Shown: in pieces, positions 33,623 through 42,440 of the stretch | Numbering within the stretch: the first letter of the stretch is position 1 | Layout of the letters: each line of letters begins with the position of its first letter | Assembly: GCF_001026695.1 (NCBI RefSeq) | Contig: NZ_LDNB01000006.1 | Location: forward strand, 165,926 to 229,925 | Source of the DNA: Neobacillus vireti | GTDB taxonomy: Bacteria > Bacillota > Bacilli > Bacillales > Cytobacillaceae | Length of the DNA: 64,000 nt | Direction of reading: 5' to 3' | Notes under the pieces: model-generated | What the model was told of the DNA's origin: nothing | The model's database searches: none | Seen by the model: the letters and a program-made list of their open reading frames with translations, nothing else | Program-made: the position numbers and the translations under genes

Positions 33623-33740
33623 ATTCGCTGATAAAACCTCCAGATTCGCTGATAAAAGTATAAAATTCGCTGATAAAAGGCTGGATTCGCTGATAAACTA
33701 TCAAAATTCGCTGATTAATGTTCAAACTTCGTAAATAAAG
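33623..33740. repeat. 21-bp phased repeats of ATTCGCTGATAAA
   Basis: ATTCGCTGAT starts at 33623, 33644, 33665, 33685 and 33706, with a degenerate sixth copy near 33726 (ACTTCGTAAATAAA). Spacing is 20-21 bp, two helical turns. The units lie between atoA and the thiolase start and have only weak conservation between cores, so it is not a simple tandem duplication. Confidence 0.75.
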
Positions 33741-33812
33741 GGAATATTTTAAGAAAAAAAGTACCATTTTCATAGATTAGGCCACGAATAAAAGCATAGG
33801 AGGCTAAATTTC

Positions 33813-34997
33813 ATGCGTGATGTTGTTATAGTTAGTGCTGTTCGGACAGCGATTGGCAGTTTCATGGGAGCTTTAAGTAATACTCCTGCCGTAGAGTTAG
33901 GTGCCCTTGTAATCAAGGAAGCTTTAAACCGTGCGGGAGTAAATGGTGAACAAGTGGATGAAGTGATTATGGGGAACGTGCTTCAGGCTGGTCTTGGTCA
34001 AGGACCTGCCCGCCAGGCTGCAATTAGAGCGGGCTTACCCATTGAAGTATCTTCCATGGCAATTAATAAACTTTGCGGCTCGGGACTGAAGGCCATTCAT
34101 CTTGCTGCTCAGGCGATCCAAACTGGTGAAGCTGAAATTGTTGTAGCCGGAGGTATGGAAAATATGAGTCTAGCACCATACCTTTTGATGAATGGCCGGA
34201 CAGGGTACCGCATGGGTGATGGAAATATCATCGACAGTATGATCCATGATGGTCTGCAATGTGCGTTGAACTCGTACCATATGGGTGTTACAGCGGAAAA
34301 CATTGCGGAGCAATATGGCATAAGCCGAGAAGAGCAGGACGAATTTTCTGCGTGGAGCCAGCAAAAGGCTGAACTGGCAATTGAAGAAGGAAAATTCAAG
34401 GATGAGGTTGTTCCTGTGGTGATTCCACAGCGGAAGGGTGAACCGATAGTTTTTGATACCGATGAATTTCCACGTGCAGGCGTAACCGTGGAAAAGCTTG
34501 CAAAACTAAAGCCTGCTTTTAAAAAAGAAGGGACCGTTACCGCCGGAAATGCTTCTGGTATCAATGATGGTGCTGCCGCCTTAGTCCTTATGAGCAGAGA
34601 AAAAGCAATTGAACTAGGCATCAAACCAATGGCCGTCATCCGTGGCAATGGAACAGCAGGAGTGGATCCGAAAATTATGGGCATTGGTCCTGTTCCGGCT
34701 ACGAAAAAAGCATTGGAGAAAACAGGGCTTTCCATGGATGAGATCGACTTAGTTGAGGCAAACGAAGCCTTTGCTGCGCAGTCAATGGCAGTCGGCCGTG
34801 AACTGCAGATTCCAAACGAAAAACTGAATGTAAATGGCGGTGCTATCGCATTAGGCCACCCGATTGGGGCCAGCGGTGCACGCGTGCTTGTCACCTTGCT
34901 GCATGAAATGAAACGGAGGGATGACCGATATGGACTTGCTGCCCTTTGTATTGGCGGCGGGCAAGGGATTGCAACGATTGTTGAAATGGAAAAGTAA
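33813..34997 (+). CDS. Acetyl-CoA C-acetyltransferase (thiolase)
   Basis: This 394-residue thiolase has the acyl-accepting Cys88 ('[12 protein letters not shown]'), the '[19 protein letters not shown]' signature with the active-site His, and the C-terminal 'LCIGGGQG' with the second Cys. It splits acetoacetyl-CoA, made by AtoDA, into two acetyl-CoA. AGGAGG precedes the ATG. It lies between atoA and the permease gene. Two degenerate copies of its 3' end follow. Confidence 0.94.
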   Translation: MRDVVIVSAVRTAIGSFMGALSNTPAVELGALVIKEALNRAGVNGEQVDEVIMGNVLQAGLGQGPARQAAIRAGLPIEVSSMAINKLCGSGLKAIHLAAQAIQTGEAEIVVAGGMENMSLAPYLLMNGRTGYRMGDGNIIDSMIHDGLQCALNSYHMGVTAENIAEQYGISREEQDEFSAWSQQKAELAIEEGKFKDEVVPVVIPQRKGEPIVFDTDEFPRAGVTVEKLAKLKPAFKKEGTVTAGNASGINDGAAALVLMSREKAIELGIKPMAVIRGNGTAGVDPKIMGIGPVPATKKALEKTGLSMDEIDLVEANEAFAAQSMAVGRELQIPNEKLNVNGGAIALGHPIGASGARVLVTLLHEMKRRDDRYGLAALCIGGGQGIATIVEMEK

Positions 34998-35092
34998 TTG
35001 TATGTCGATGCTTGCTTAAATTGTCGAACTGGAAAAATAATTGTAGACAATGCCTGCTTAGATTGTCGAAAAGGGAAAAGTAATTGGATTTC
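34977..35092 (+). repeat. Degenerate tandem copies of the thiolase 3' end
   Basis: The stretch from ATTGTTGAAATGGAAAAGTA (34977) recurs as ATTGTCGAACTGGAAAAATA (35020) and ATTGTCGAAAAGGGAAAAGT (35062), period 42-43 bp, with TGCTTGCTTA/TGCCTGCTTA between. The first copy is the last codons and stop of the thiolase. It appears to be a decayed tandem duplication. Confidence 0.65.
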
Positions 35093-35115
35093 ATTCCTAA
35101 TGTAGCTGGTCAAAA

Positions 35116-35156
35116 CGATTCCGTAAAAGCGGAAAAATTCCGTTTTTGCGGAATCG
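35116..35156 (+). terminator. Hairpin after the thiolase gene
   Basis: CGATTCCGTAAAAGCGGAA and TTCCGTTTTTGCGGAATCG form a long stem with G-U pairs and an AAA loop. It lacks a 3' T-run; it may still mark the transcript end. Confidence 0.45.
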
Positions 35157-35281
35157 GATAGAGAGTAATTTCCGGATTTCCGGAATTATCAACTCCACTA
35201 GTACGAAATTATTTACCTTTAAAAACTTAGAATGCTTGTTTAATAAAGGGAATATTAATAGTTTTCAAAATATAACCTTTC

Positions 35282-35298
35282 TGGCATGATACTTGCAA
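35282..35298 (+). promoter_or_regulatory. Sigma-54 (-24/-12) promoter of the permease-dehydrogenase operon
   Basis: CTGGCATGATACTTGCAAAT (35281-35300): GG and GC are 12 bases apart, as required. Transcription should start near 35308. Confidence 0.82.
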
Positions 35299-35320
35299 AT
35301 GTATAAATGTAAGTTCCTTT

Positions 35321-35334
35321 TGAAAACGCTTACC
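35321..35334. promoter_or_regulatory. CcpA catabolite-response element (cre)
   Basis: TGAAAACGCTTACC matches the cre consensus TGWAANCGNTNWCA except for the last base. It lies just downstream of the predicted sigma-54 start site, a position where CcpA would block transcription. Confidence 0.6.
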
Positions 35335-35376
35335 TTACGAGAGGACTTACATAAAAATTTTATAAGGGGGATTTAC

Positions 35377-36816
35377 ATGCAATTAGTTGTTATTCTACTG
35401 GCACTTGGGCTGTTAATGTTTGTCGCCTACCGTGGTTTTTCTGTTATCTTATTTGCTCCAATCTGTGCACTTTTAGCTGTCTTACTTATTGAACCAACCC
35501 ATGTCTTGCCGTTCTTTTCCGGTGTATTCATGGAAAAAATGGTTGGCTTTATTAAATCCTATTTCCCAGTCTTCTTATTAGGAGCTATTTTTGGGAAAGT
35601 GGTTGAAATGTCAGGCATCGCCGAATCTATTGCCAAGACGATTGTTCGTCTGCTTGGCGCGAAACGGGCGATGTTGACCATCGTCTTATTGGGCGCGATT
35701 TTAACGTATAGCGGCGTAAGTTTATTTGTAGCTGTTTTCGCTATTTATCCATTTGCCGCGCAAATGTTTAGGGAAGCGAATATCCCGAAACGGCTTATTC
35801 CCGGTACCATCGCACTTGGGGCCTTTACATTTACGATGGATGCACTTCCTGGTACGCCGCAAATTCAAAACGTTATACCGATTGCTTTCTTTAAAACAGA
35901 TATTTATGCAGCACCAGTACTGGGGATTATCGGCGCGATATTTGTCCTAGGTCTTGGTTTATTTTACCTAGAGGCGAGAAGGAAAAAGGCCGAAAAAGCC
36001 GGGGAAGGGTATTTTGGATTTGGTTCAGAAAATGCCGCTGCATTGGAAAAGACCGTATCGTATGAAAAGAGTGAGCCTGTTCCGGATTTAACTTCAAGTC
36101 AAACTGTATTAAAACAGATATTGGCTTTTGTGCCTTTGATTCTCGTAGGGGTTACAAATAAGCTGTTCATTACCTACATACCAAAATGGTATCCGAACGG
36201 CTTTGATTTTTCCGCCATTGGTTTAAAAGCATATACAGTGGATGTGCCAGCTGTTGCAGCCATCTGGGCAATTGAAATGGCGCTTGCGGTCGGAATTATC
36301 ACGTCCCTGGCCTATGATTGGAAACGGGTAACCCATAACTTTAAAGAAGGATTAAATTTAAGTATTGCCGGAGCACTGCTTGCCACTATGAATACAGGGG
36401 CAGAATATGGTTTTGGCGGCGTTATTTCGTCTCTTCCGGGATTTGCAAAAATCAGTGATGGCATCTCTAGCACCTTTACAAATCCACTTGTCAACGGTGC
36501 CGTTACTACGAGTTCACTAGCCGGTATTACAGGATCTGCTTCTGGAGGAATGGGGATTGCCTTAGGTGCGATGGCTGATAAATACAATCAGGCGATTGCT
36601 GCGGCGAATATTCCACCTGAAGTAATGCACCGTGTCGTCGCGATGGCATCAGGCGGGATGGATACGCTGCCGCACAATGGAGCTGTTATTACCTTGCTAG
36701 CCGTTACAGGATTAACACACAAACAATCGTACCGTGATATTTTCGCTGTAACGATCATTAAAACATTAGCCGTTTTCTTCATTATTGCTCTGTACACCAT
36801 GTTTGGGATTATTTAA
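35377..36816 (+). CDS. GntP-family permease, likely for 3-hydroxybutyrate or a related acid
   Basis: This 479-residue, about 12-14-helix transporter belongs to the GntP family of gluconate/hydroxy-acid permeases ('YFPVFLLGAIFGKVVE', 'TYSGVSLFVAVFAIYP', 'GALTMDALPGTPQIQN'-like region, 'GMDTLPHNGAVITLLAVT'). It sits directly before 3-hydroxybutyrate dehydrogenase, resembling the YxjC-Bdh arrangement, so 3-hydroxybutyrate or acetoacetate is the likely substrate. AAGGGGG precedes ATG 35377; the frame's earlier start lies before the cre site and is rejected. Substrate is inference. Confidence 0.85.
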   Translation: MQLVVILLALGLLMFVAYRGFSVILFAPICALLAVLLIEPTHVLPFFSGVFMEKMVGFIKSYFPVFLLGAIFGKVVEMSGIAESIAKTIVRLLGAKRAMLTIVLLGAILTYSGVSLFVAVFAIYPFAAQMFREANIPKRLIPGTIALGAFTFTMDALPGTPQIQNVIPIAFFKTDIYAAPVLGIIGAIFVLGLGLFYLEARRKKAEKAGEGYFGFGSENAAALEKTVSYEKSEPVPDLTSSQTVLKQILAFVPLILVGVTNKLFITYIPKWYPNGFDFSAIGLKAYTVDVPAVAAIWAIEMALAVGIITSLAYDWKRVTHNFKEGLNLSIAGALLATMNTGAEYGFGGVISSLPGFAKISDGISSTFTNPLVNGAVTTSSLAGITGSASGGMGIALGAMADKYNQAIAAANIPPEVMHRVVAMASGGMDTLPHNGAVITLLAVTGLTHKQSYRDIFAVTIIKTLAVFFIIALYTMFGII

Positions 36817-36858
36817 TAACCGCAAGATTAAATGTTAGTCGCTAAAGGAGAATATCAC

Positions 36859-37644
36859 ATGAACAAGTCATTAGAAGGAAAAGTAGCATTTATTACCGGG
36901 TCTGCAAGTGGGATTGGCTTAGAAATTGCAAAAACCTTTGCACAGGAAGGCGCGAAAGTGGTTATTTCAGATTTAAATGCTGAAAAAAGCGAACAAGTGG
37001 CAGCGGAATTAACCGCGCAAGGGTTTGAAGCACTGTCGGCTCCCTGTGATGTGACGAATGAGGAAGCCTACAAGGATAGTCTTGAGTTAGCTTATAAAAC
37101 ATTCGGAAGACTAGATATTTTAGTCAACAATGCAGGACTGCAGTATGTTTCGCCAATTGAGGAATTTCCTACCGAAAAATTTGAATTACTAGTAAAAATC
37201 ATGTTAACAGCACCTTTTATCGGGATTAAAAATGTTTTTCCAATTATGAAGGAACAAGGCTTCGGAAGAGTAATTAATATGGCTTCGATTAATGGAGTGA
37301 TCGGGTTTGCTGGAAAGGCTGCCTACAATAGTGCCAAACACGGAGTCATCGGTTTGACAAAGGTTGCTGCATTAGAAGGTGCGGCCCACGGAATCACGGT
37401 AAATGCCTTATGTCCAGGTTACGTGGATACCCCACTTGTACAAAACCAGCTGAAAGACTTGGCAAGAACAAGAAATGTCAGCCTAGATCGTGTGGTTGAA
37501 GAGGTGCTATTCCCGCTCGTACCGCAAAGAAGGCTTTTATCGGTAACAGAAATCGCTGACTATGCCGTCTTTTTAGCAAGTGATAAAGCAAGAGGAGTCA
37601 CAGGTCAAGCCGTTATTTTAGATGGCGGCTACACAGTTCAATAA
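36859..37644 (+). CDS. bdhA: 3-hydroxybutyrate dehydrogenase
   Basis: This 261-residue short-chain dehydrogenase has the NAD-binding 'TGSASGIG' (about 12-19), 'NNAG', and the catalytic Ser/Tyr/Lys in 'NMASINGV' and 'YNSAKHG' (about 155-161). 'AGLQYVSPIEEFPTEKF' is characteristic of D-3-hydroxybutyrate dehydrogenases. It oxidises 3-hydroxybutyrate to acetoacetate, the substrate of AtoDA. AAAGGAG precedes ATG 36859. It is in one operon with the permease and ends at a terminator. Confidence 0.92.
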   Translation: MNKSLEGKVAFITGSASGIGLEIAKTFAQEGAKVVISDLNAEKSEQVAAELTAQGFEALSAPCDVTNEEAYKDSLELAYKTFGRLDILVNNAGLQYVSPIEEFPTEKFELLVKIMLTAPFIGIKNVFPIMKEQGFGRVINMASINGVIGFAGKAAYNSAKHGVIGLTKVAALEGAAHGITVNALCPGYVDTPLVQNQLKDLARTRNVSLDRVVEEVLFPLVPQRRLLSVTEIADYAVFLASDKARGVTGQAVILDGGYTVQ

Positions 37645-37693
37645 TTGCATTCTGAGAATCCAGATTAATATAGCTGCACCTTTTTGAAAATTA

Positions 37694-37732
37694 AGAGAAT
37701 CCTATTCGATTGCTGGAATAGGATTCTTTTAT
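37694..37732 (+). terminator. Terminator of the permease-bdhA operon
   Basis: AGAATCCTATTC pairs with GAATAGGATTCT around an 8-base loop, followed by TTTTATT. Confidence 0.8.
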
Positions 37733-37807
37733 TCTGTAAAATGCAGGCAGCAGCCAATCCTTTTTTTGGTATAATTAACTTACTAGACGTGAAAAGGGTG
37801 AGAAAAG

Positions 37808-39229
37808 ATGAACCTAGGAATGGAAGCAATCCCTTATAATTGGCACGAGCAAATCATTAATCTTTTAGCTGAACGAATCGTTGTAGTCGATCGTGACGGT
37901 ATTATTCTCTATATAAATGAAGCTTATTGTGAGTTTTTGGGGACGACTGTTGAGAAGGCCATCAACCGCCCCGTCCAAGATGTGATTGAAAATACACGTA
38001 TGCATATCGTCGTCAAAACTGGCCAAAAAGAGCTGGCAGCCGTTCATCCGATAAACGGGAGTGAAATGGTTGCGAACCGCTTTCCGCTTATCGTAGATGG
38101 TGAAATAGTGGGAGCCTTAGGAACGGTCATGTTTCGCAATCCTGAGGAATGGCGAATGTATAAAACAAAGATTCAGAATCTAGCAGAAGAACTAAACTAT
38201 TATAAAACAAAAGTGGAAAAAGATTTGAAAAGTAAGTACCATTTTAATAATTTAATTGGAAACAGCACGACATTTCTTGCCACCAAAAAGCTGGCTGAAC
38301 GAATTTCTGCCAATAATTCCTCTGTTTTATTGATAGGTGAATCAGGCACTGGCAAGGAATTGTTTGCCCATGCCATCCACAACAACAGCATGCGCGCATC
38401 ATTGCCATTTGTTGCGATCAACTGTGCATCAATTCCTGAGGATTTACTAGAATCAGAACTGTTTGGATATGAGGATGGGGCTTTTACAGGCGCAAAAAAA
38501 GGCGGAAAGAAAGGACAGTTCCAAGTTGCCAATAATGGAACTATTTTTCTTGATGAAATCGGCGACATGCCGCTTGCCATGCAAAGTAAACTATTAAGGG
38601 TGTTGCAGGAAAAAGAAATACAACGTATTGGCGGACAAAAATCGATTGATGTTGACGTAAGAATCATTGCCGCAACCCATCGCGATTTAGAAAAGATGGT
38701 GGAGGAAGGGAAGTTCCGCCAGGATTTATACTACCGATTAAATGTTATCAAAATCGAAATTCCGCCCCTGAGGAAACGAATAGAGGATATTCCGTTAATT
38801 TCCCTGAGTTTGTTGAAAAAACTAGAAGGTAAGTTTTACCGTAAAGGAATAGAGCTTTCTTCGGATGTTATAAAAAGACTCATGCAGCATACATGGCCTG
38901 GGAATATTCGCGAACTTGAGAATGTGTTGGAGCGGGCCATCAATGTATTAGATGGAAGAATTATTGACTTGGCCCACCTGCCATTATATTTACGAGATCA
39001 AGAATTGGAGAATAACTACGTAAATGAAACGAATACATATACTAAACCTTCTACGATTAAGCCTCAATTGCCGGTTCCTACATTGAAGGAAGCGCTGGCC
39101 AAAGTTGAAAAGGAAGCCTTTTTAAAGGCACTGGATGTCACGAATGGAAATAAGCAGGAAGCGGCTAAACTGCTAGAAATAGGTAAAACTAGTTTCTATG
39201 AGAAATGCAAACTGTATGGGATTAACTAG
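37808..39229 (+). CDS. Sigma-54-dependent activator (PAS-AAA+-Fis)
   Basis: This 473-residue enhancer-binding protein has an N-terminal PAS domain (about 14-120, '[25 protein letters not shown]' in parts), a central AAA+ domain (about 145-385) with Walker A 'GESGTGKE' (about 178), the sigma-54 contact loop 'GAFTGA' (about 225) and Walker B '[12 protein letters not shown]', and a C-terminal Fis-type helix-turn-helix (about 430-473, '[22 protein letters not shown]'). No receiver domain is present, so the PAS domain probably senses a ligand or redox state. It is placed to activate the -24/-12 promoters at 32187 and 35282. AAAAGGGTG precedes the ATG. Confidence 0.93.
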   Translation: MNLGMEAIPYNWHEQIINLLAERIVVVDRDGIILYINEAYCEFLGTTVEKAINRPVQDVIENTRMHIVVKTGQKELAAVHPINGSEMVANRFPLIVDGEIVGALGTVMFRNPEEWRMYKTKIQNLAEELNYYKTKVEKDLKSKYHFNNLIGNSTTFLATKKLAERISANNSSVLLIGESGTGKELFAHAIHNNSMRASLPFVAINCASIPEDLLESELFGYEDGAFTGAKKGGKKGQFQVANNGTIFLDEIGDMPLAMQSKLLRVLQEKEIQRIGGQKSIDVDVRIIAATHRDLEKMVEEGKFRQDLYYRLNVIKIEIPPLRKRIEDIPLISLSLLKKLEGKFYRKGIELSSDVIKRLMQHTWPGNIRELENVLERAINVLDGRIIDLAHLPLYLRDQELENNYVNETNTYTKPSTIKPQLPVPTLKEALAKVEKEAFLKALDVTNGNKQEAAKLLEIGKTSFYEKCKLYGIN

Positions 39230-39259
39230 TAAAGACTGCAGCTAAACGCAACGGTTAAT

Positions 39260-39300
39260 ATAGCACAAATGATGGTAAACGCCGGAGTGCGTTTTGCTAT
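39260..39300. other. Hairpin between the activator and the kinase
   Basis: AAACGC pairs with GCGTTT around CGGAGT, with an outer ATAGCA/TGCTAT pair. No T-run follows; it may be a weak terminator or processing site. Confidence 0.3.
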
Positions 39301-39416
39301 CCTGCCTTGAACCTATATTACTAATTAAAAGTTTATGACCTATGGAAATTATACTATTTTTTGTATATGATGAGAGGGAATATTATGAAAATAACTATGC
39401 CATGGGTGGGATTCCA

Positions 39417-41042
39417 TTGATTCTTTTAGACTATATTATGAATCTCTCTATTTTTTCGCTAATGGTTAGTACGCCACTAGTTATTCGCTCGTTTATTAAA
39501 CTTAAACCGTTCAAGCGGGTCCAGCTTTGGGGCGGTATATATGGGGGAATTGTCTCCTGTTTCCTCGTTATGTTATCTTTCCAGCAGCAAGGCTATACCT
39601 ATGACATCCGATATGCCATTGTCATTCTGATATTTGCTTATTTTGGCCCAATGGCAGGCCTCATTACCGGAGGCATTGCATTATCCGCACGATTGTTTGC
39701 CAGCGGTCATTGGATGCCAGCTATTATTGGCTGGTCCATCATCATGATTGGTTTTTCAATCATTCATTTGTTCACAAAACGTCTCACCCCAGTAAAAAAA
39801 TGTTTCTATTTATATGGAGCTTACATCGTTATCTACCTAATCACAGTACCACTTGCTTTCAATGTTTTTCGAGACAAGCCACTCTTTCATCTTCAATACG
39901 TGCTGTTTGTAATGTTTGGGGTAATGCTAGGGGGATTACTAATTGAATCCTACTTAAAGCTGCATCGAATCATTACTGAAAAAGACCGCATGGAGGTATC
40001 CTTGGCCGAAAGTGAGGCAAAATACCGGCTGATTGCTGAGAACACCTCCGACTTGATAAAGATAATGGGTAAAGATCAGTTGATTAGTTACTTTTCACCA
40101 TCCCATGAGCAGGTTTTGGGCTACCAAAACAATGAGCTAGAAAAGGTGGAATTATGTAAATACATTCATCCGGACGATATCTTTATATTTCAAAATACGA
40201 TTAAGGCTCTTTTTGAAAAAAAAGAATCGCTATCGATGGAATTCCGTTTCAAGCATAAGGATGGACGGTGGATTGAATTTGAATCCCGCTGTATGCCAGT
40301 CCGGGGAGAGCAGAATTCCGTCGAGTATATTGTAATGATTAGCCGGGATATCTCTGAACGGAAAAAGGCAGAGGGATTTCTGTTGCAATCTGAAAAGCTG
40401 TCGATTGTCGGGGAGTTAGCGGCAGGGGTTGCCCATGAAATTCGGAATCCGCTGACGACGATCAAAGGTTTCGTTCAGCTTTATAAAGCGGAAAACAGTT
40501 CGATCGTTTATAACGACTTGCTCCTAAGTGAACTAGAACGGATTGAAACGATCACAAGCGAGTTGCTTTCGTTGGGAAAGCCTCAGGCGGTCCAGCTTAA
40601 CCGGGCGAATTTACGGGAATTAATCGAGAAAACGCTCGAATTACTTTCTCCAGAGGCCTTGATGAAGGATATTCAATTTATCCAAAAGTTCGAGGAAGCT
40701 GCTTTTTTTATTACTTGTGAGAAGAATCAATTAAAACAAGTATTCCTTAATGTCCTAAAAAATGCGATGGAAGCCATGCCCGATGGGGGAGAAATTACGA
40801 TTGAGCTGCGAAAAGGTGCGGAGGGCAACTGTGTAATCTCTTTTCAAGACCAAGGCTGCGGCATCCCGGAAGAACTGCTGCCACGCTTGGGAGAGCCTTT
40901 TTACACCTTGAAGGAAAAGGGAACAGGCCTTGGTTTAATGATCTGCAAAAAAATAATAAAACAGCACCATGGCAGCATCACCTACCAAAGCAAAGAAAAA
41001 GAAGGAACACTAGTCGAAATAAAACTTCCGATGGTGAAATAG
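39417..41042 (+). CDS. Membrane sensor histidine kinase with PAS domain
   Basis: This about 541-residue kinase has five to six N-terminal membrane helices (to about 190; a 5TM LytS-like sensor with 'FAYFGPMAGLITGGIALSAR' in parts), a PAS/PAC domain (about 200-325, 'EFRFKHKDGRWIEFESR'), a HisKA domain with the phosphorylated His in 'AAGVAHEIRNPLTTIKG', and a HATPase domain ('NVLKNAMEAMP', 'DQGCGIPEE', 'GTGLGLMICKKI'). It resembles sporulation-type kinases KinA-E and has no partner response regulator nearby. The start is uncertain: TTG 39417 has GGTGGG 6 bases upstream, ATG 39402 and ATG 39342 have none. Confidence 0.85.
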   Translation: MILLDYIMNLSIFSLMVSTPLVIRSFIKLKPFKRVQLWGGIYGGIVSCFLVMLSFQQQGYTYDIRYAIVILIFAYFGPMAGLITGGIALSARLFASGHWMPAIIGWSIIMIGFSIIHLFTKRLTPVKKCFYLYGAYIVIYLITVPLAFNVFRDKPLFHLQYVLFVMFGVMLGGLLIESYLKLHRIITEKDRMEVSLAESEAKYRLIAENTSDLIKIMGKDQLISYFSPSHEQVLGYQNNELEKVELCKYIHPDDIFIFQNTIKALFEKKESLSMEFRFKHKDGRWIEFESRCMPVRGEQNSVEYIVMISRDISERKKAEGFLLQSEKLSIVGELAAGVAHEIRNPLTTIKGFVQLYKAENSSIVYNDLLLSELERIETITSELLSLGKPQAVQLNRANLRELIEKTLELLSPEALMKDIQFIQKFEEAAFFITCEKNQLKQVFLNVLKNAMEAMPDGGEITIELRKGAEGNCVISFQDQGCGIPEELLPRLGEPFYTLKEKGTGLGLMICKKIIKQHHGSITYQSKEKEGTLVEIKLPMVK

Positions 41043-41055
41043 GTAGAATGCAACA

Positions 41056-41092
41056 AAAAAAGCGATCATCCACGGGTCGTTCTTTTTTATGA
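41056..41092 (+). terminator. Weak terminator after the kinase gene
   Basis: A short imperfect stem (GCGA/TCGT region) lies between an A-run and TTTTTT. Pairing is weak. Confidence 0.35.
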
Positions 41093-41093
41093 A

Positions 41094-41137
41094 TTTTAGT
41101 AAAAAATTTAGTAAAATAATTGAATGATTTTACTAAA
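41094..41137. promoter_or_regulatory. GalR-type operators in the gal promoter
   Basis: TTTAGTAAAAT (41107-41117) and ATTTTACTAAA (41127-41137) are a perfect inverted repeat with a 9-base spacer; a further direct half-site TTTTAGTAAAAA begins at 41094. They overlap the promoter. The LacI-family regulator encoded at the end of the operon is the likely binder. Confidence 0.6.
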
Positions 41138-41148
41138 GAGAGTAAAAT
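41120..41148 (+). promoter_or_regulatory. SigA promoter of the gal operon
   Basis: TTGAAT (41120-41125), 17-base spacer, TAAAAT (41143-41148). The spacer contains one operator half-site. Confidence 0.55.
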
Positions 41149-41210
41149 AAAGTGTAAGATTGGTATTTATTAGAAGGATTGTTCACTAATAGAAAGTTGG
41201 AGGAAAGATT

Positions 41211-42392
41211 ATGAATATCACAACTCTTAATAAAACATTTTTGGACTTGTATCAGGCATTGCCGAGACAGGCATTTTTTGCCCCTGGGAGGATAAATCTA
41301 ATTGGTGAGCATACTGATTATAACGGCGGTCATGTTTTTCCCTGTGCGATAACCTACGGGACCTATGCTGTTGCGAGGAAGCGTGAGGATAAACTTATCC
41401 GCTTGTACTCCGTTAATTTTCCTGACCAAGGAATCATTGAATTTAACATTAGTCAGCTGGATTATAATAAAGAAGACAATTGGGCTAATTATCCAAAGGG
41501 AATGATCCGCTATATCCTAGAGGCGGGATACGAGATTCCGTCTGGATTTGAGTGTGCAATCTACGGGAATATTCCTAATGGTGCCGGGCTTTCCTCATCC
41601 GCATCAATTGAATTAGTAACGGGAGTCCTCGTTGCTGGCTTGTTTGGGATAGAGATTCCACGAGTTGAGTTGATCAAGCTTGGAAAGAAGGTCGAGAATG
41701 AATTTATCGGCGTCAACAGCGGCATTATGGATCAATTTGCAGTTGGGATGGGAATGAAGGATGCCGGAATTTTACTGGATTGCCAGACACTTAAATATGA
41801 GTATGCGCCGATCCAGCTTGAAAATCACAAAATCATCATTATGAATACGAACAAACGCCGCGAGCTGGCTGATTCTAAATACAATGAGCGCAGAAGTGAG
41901 TGTGAGGCGGCCCTTGCACAGCTTCAGCGAAAGCTTCCTATTGAAGCACTGGGACAGCTTTCGGAAGAAGAATTTGCTCAATTTCAATCGTTGATTACAA
42001 ATGAAACCGTACGCAAACGGGCGAAGCATGCGGTTTATGAAAATGCGAGGACGCTCCAGGCATTAGAGAAGCTGAAAGCGGGAAATTTAGCAGCGTTTGG
42101 ACAGTTGATGAACCAATCGCATATTTCTTTACGTGACGATTATGAAGTGACCGGTTTAGAACTTGATAGTTTGGTAGAAGCTGCTTGGAACCAGCCGGGT
42201 GTCATTGGAGCGCGGATGACAGGTGCCGGATTTGGCGGCTGTGCCATCGCGATTGTTGAAAATGATGCGGTCGATAGCTTCATTGCTAATGTGGGTGCGG
42301 CCTATCTTGCTAAAATTGGCTACGAGGCAGCTTTTTACGTTGCCAGCATTGGCGACGGTGCAAAGGAAATTGAAATCGAGGAGACGGTATAA
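41211..42392 (+). CDS. galK: Galactokinase
   Basis: This 393-residue GHMP kinase phosphorylates galactose at C1. The three family motifs are present: galactose-binding 'GRINLIGEHTDYNGG' (about 27-41), ATP-binding 'PNGAGLSSSASIEL' (about 122) and 'GARMTGAGFGGCAI' (about 340). First gene of the galK-galT-galM-galR operon; GGAGGAAAG precedes the ATG. The stop codon abuts a 15-codon frame discussed as a possible galE relic. Confidence 0.95.
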   Translation: MNITTLNKTFLDLYQALPRQAFFAPGRINLIGEHTDYNGGHVFPCAITYGTYAVARKREDKLIRLYSVNFPDQGIIEFNISQLDYNKEDNWANYPKGMIRYILEAGYEIPSGFECAIYGNIPNGAGLSSSASIELVTGVLVAGLFGIEIPRVELIKLGKKVENEFIGVNSGIMDQFAVGMGMKDAGILLDCQTLKYEYAPIQLENHKIIIMNTNKRRELADSKYNERRSECEAALAQLQRKLPIEALGQLSEEEFAQFQSLITNETVRKRAKHAVYENARTLQALEKLKAGNLAAFGQLMNQSHISLRDDYEVTGLELDSLVEAAWNQPGVIGARMTGAGFGGCAIAIVENDAVDSFIANVGAAYLAKIGYEAAFYVASIGDGAKEIEIEETV

Positions 42393-42440
42393 ATGAGTGA
42401 ACTCGTTGTAAACGGTGCAGGTGAAGCGAAAAATGATTAA
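42393..42440 (+). pseudogene. Possible 5' relic of galE between galK and galT
   Basis: A 15-codon frame starting right after the galK stop reads MSELVVNGAGEAKND. It has its own ribosome-binding site (GGAGACG) and its start resembles GalE N-termini (M-x-x-L-V-T-G-G-A-G-Y-I-G). The frame stops just after the galT start. A deletion that removed galE and joined its first codons to galT would give this. It may instead be a chance coupling peptide. Confidence 0.35.

Noticed and set aside
33623..33740. CRISPR array
   Set aside because: The cores are only about 13 bp with about 8 bp between, far below CRISPR repeat and spacer sizes, and no cas gene is near.
34109..35113. 334-residue minus-strand frame opposite the thiolase gene
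   Set aside because: Long antisense frames are common opposite codon-biased genes; its Ser/Pro/Ala-rich translation has no domain and the thiolase is certain.
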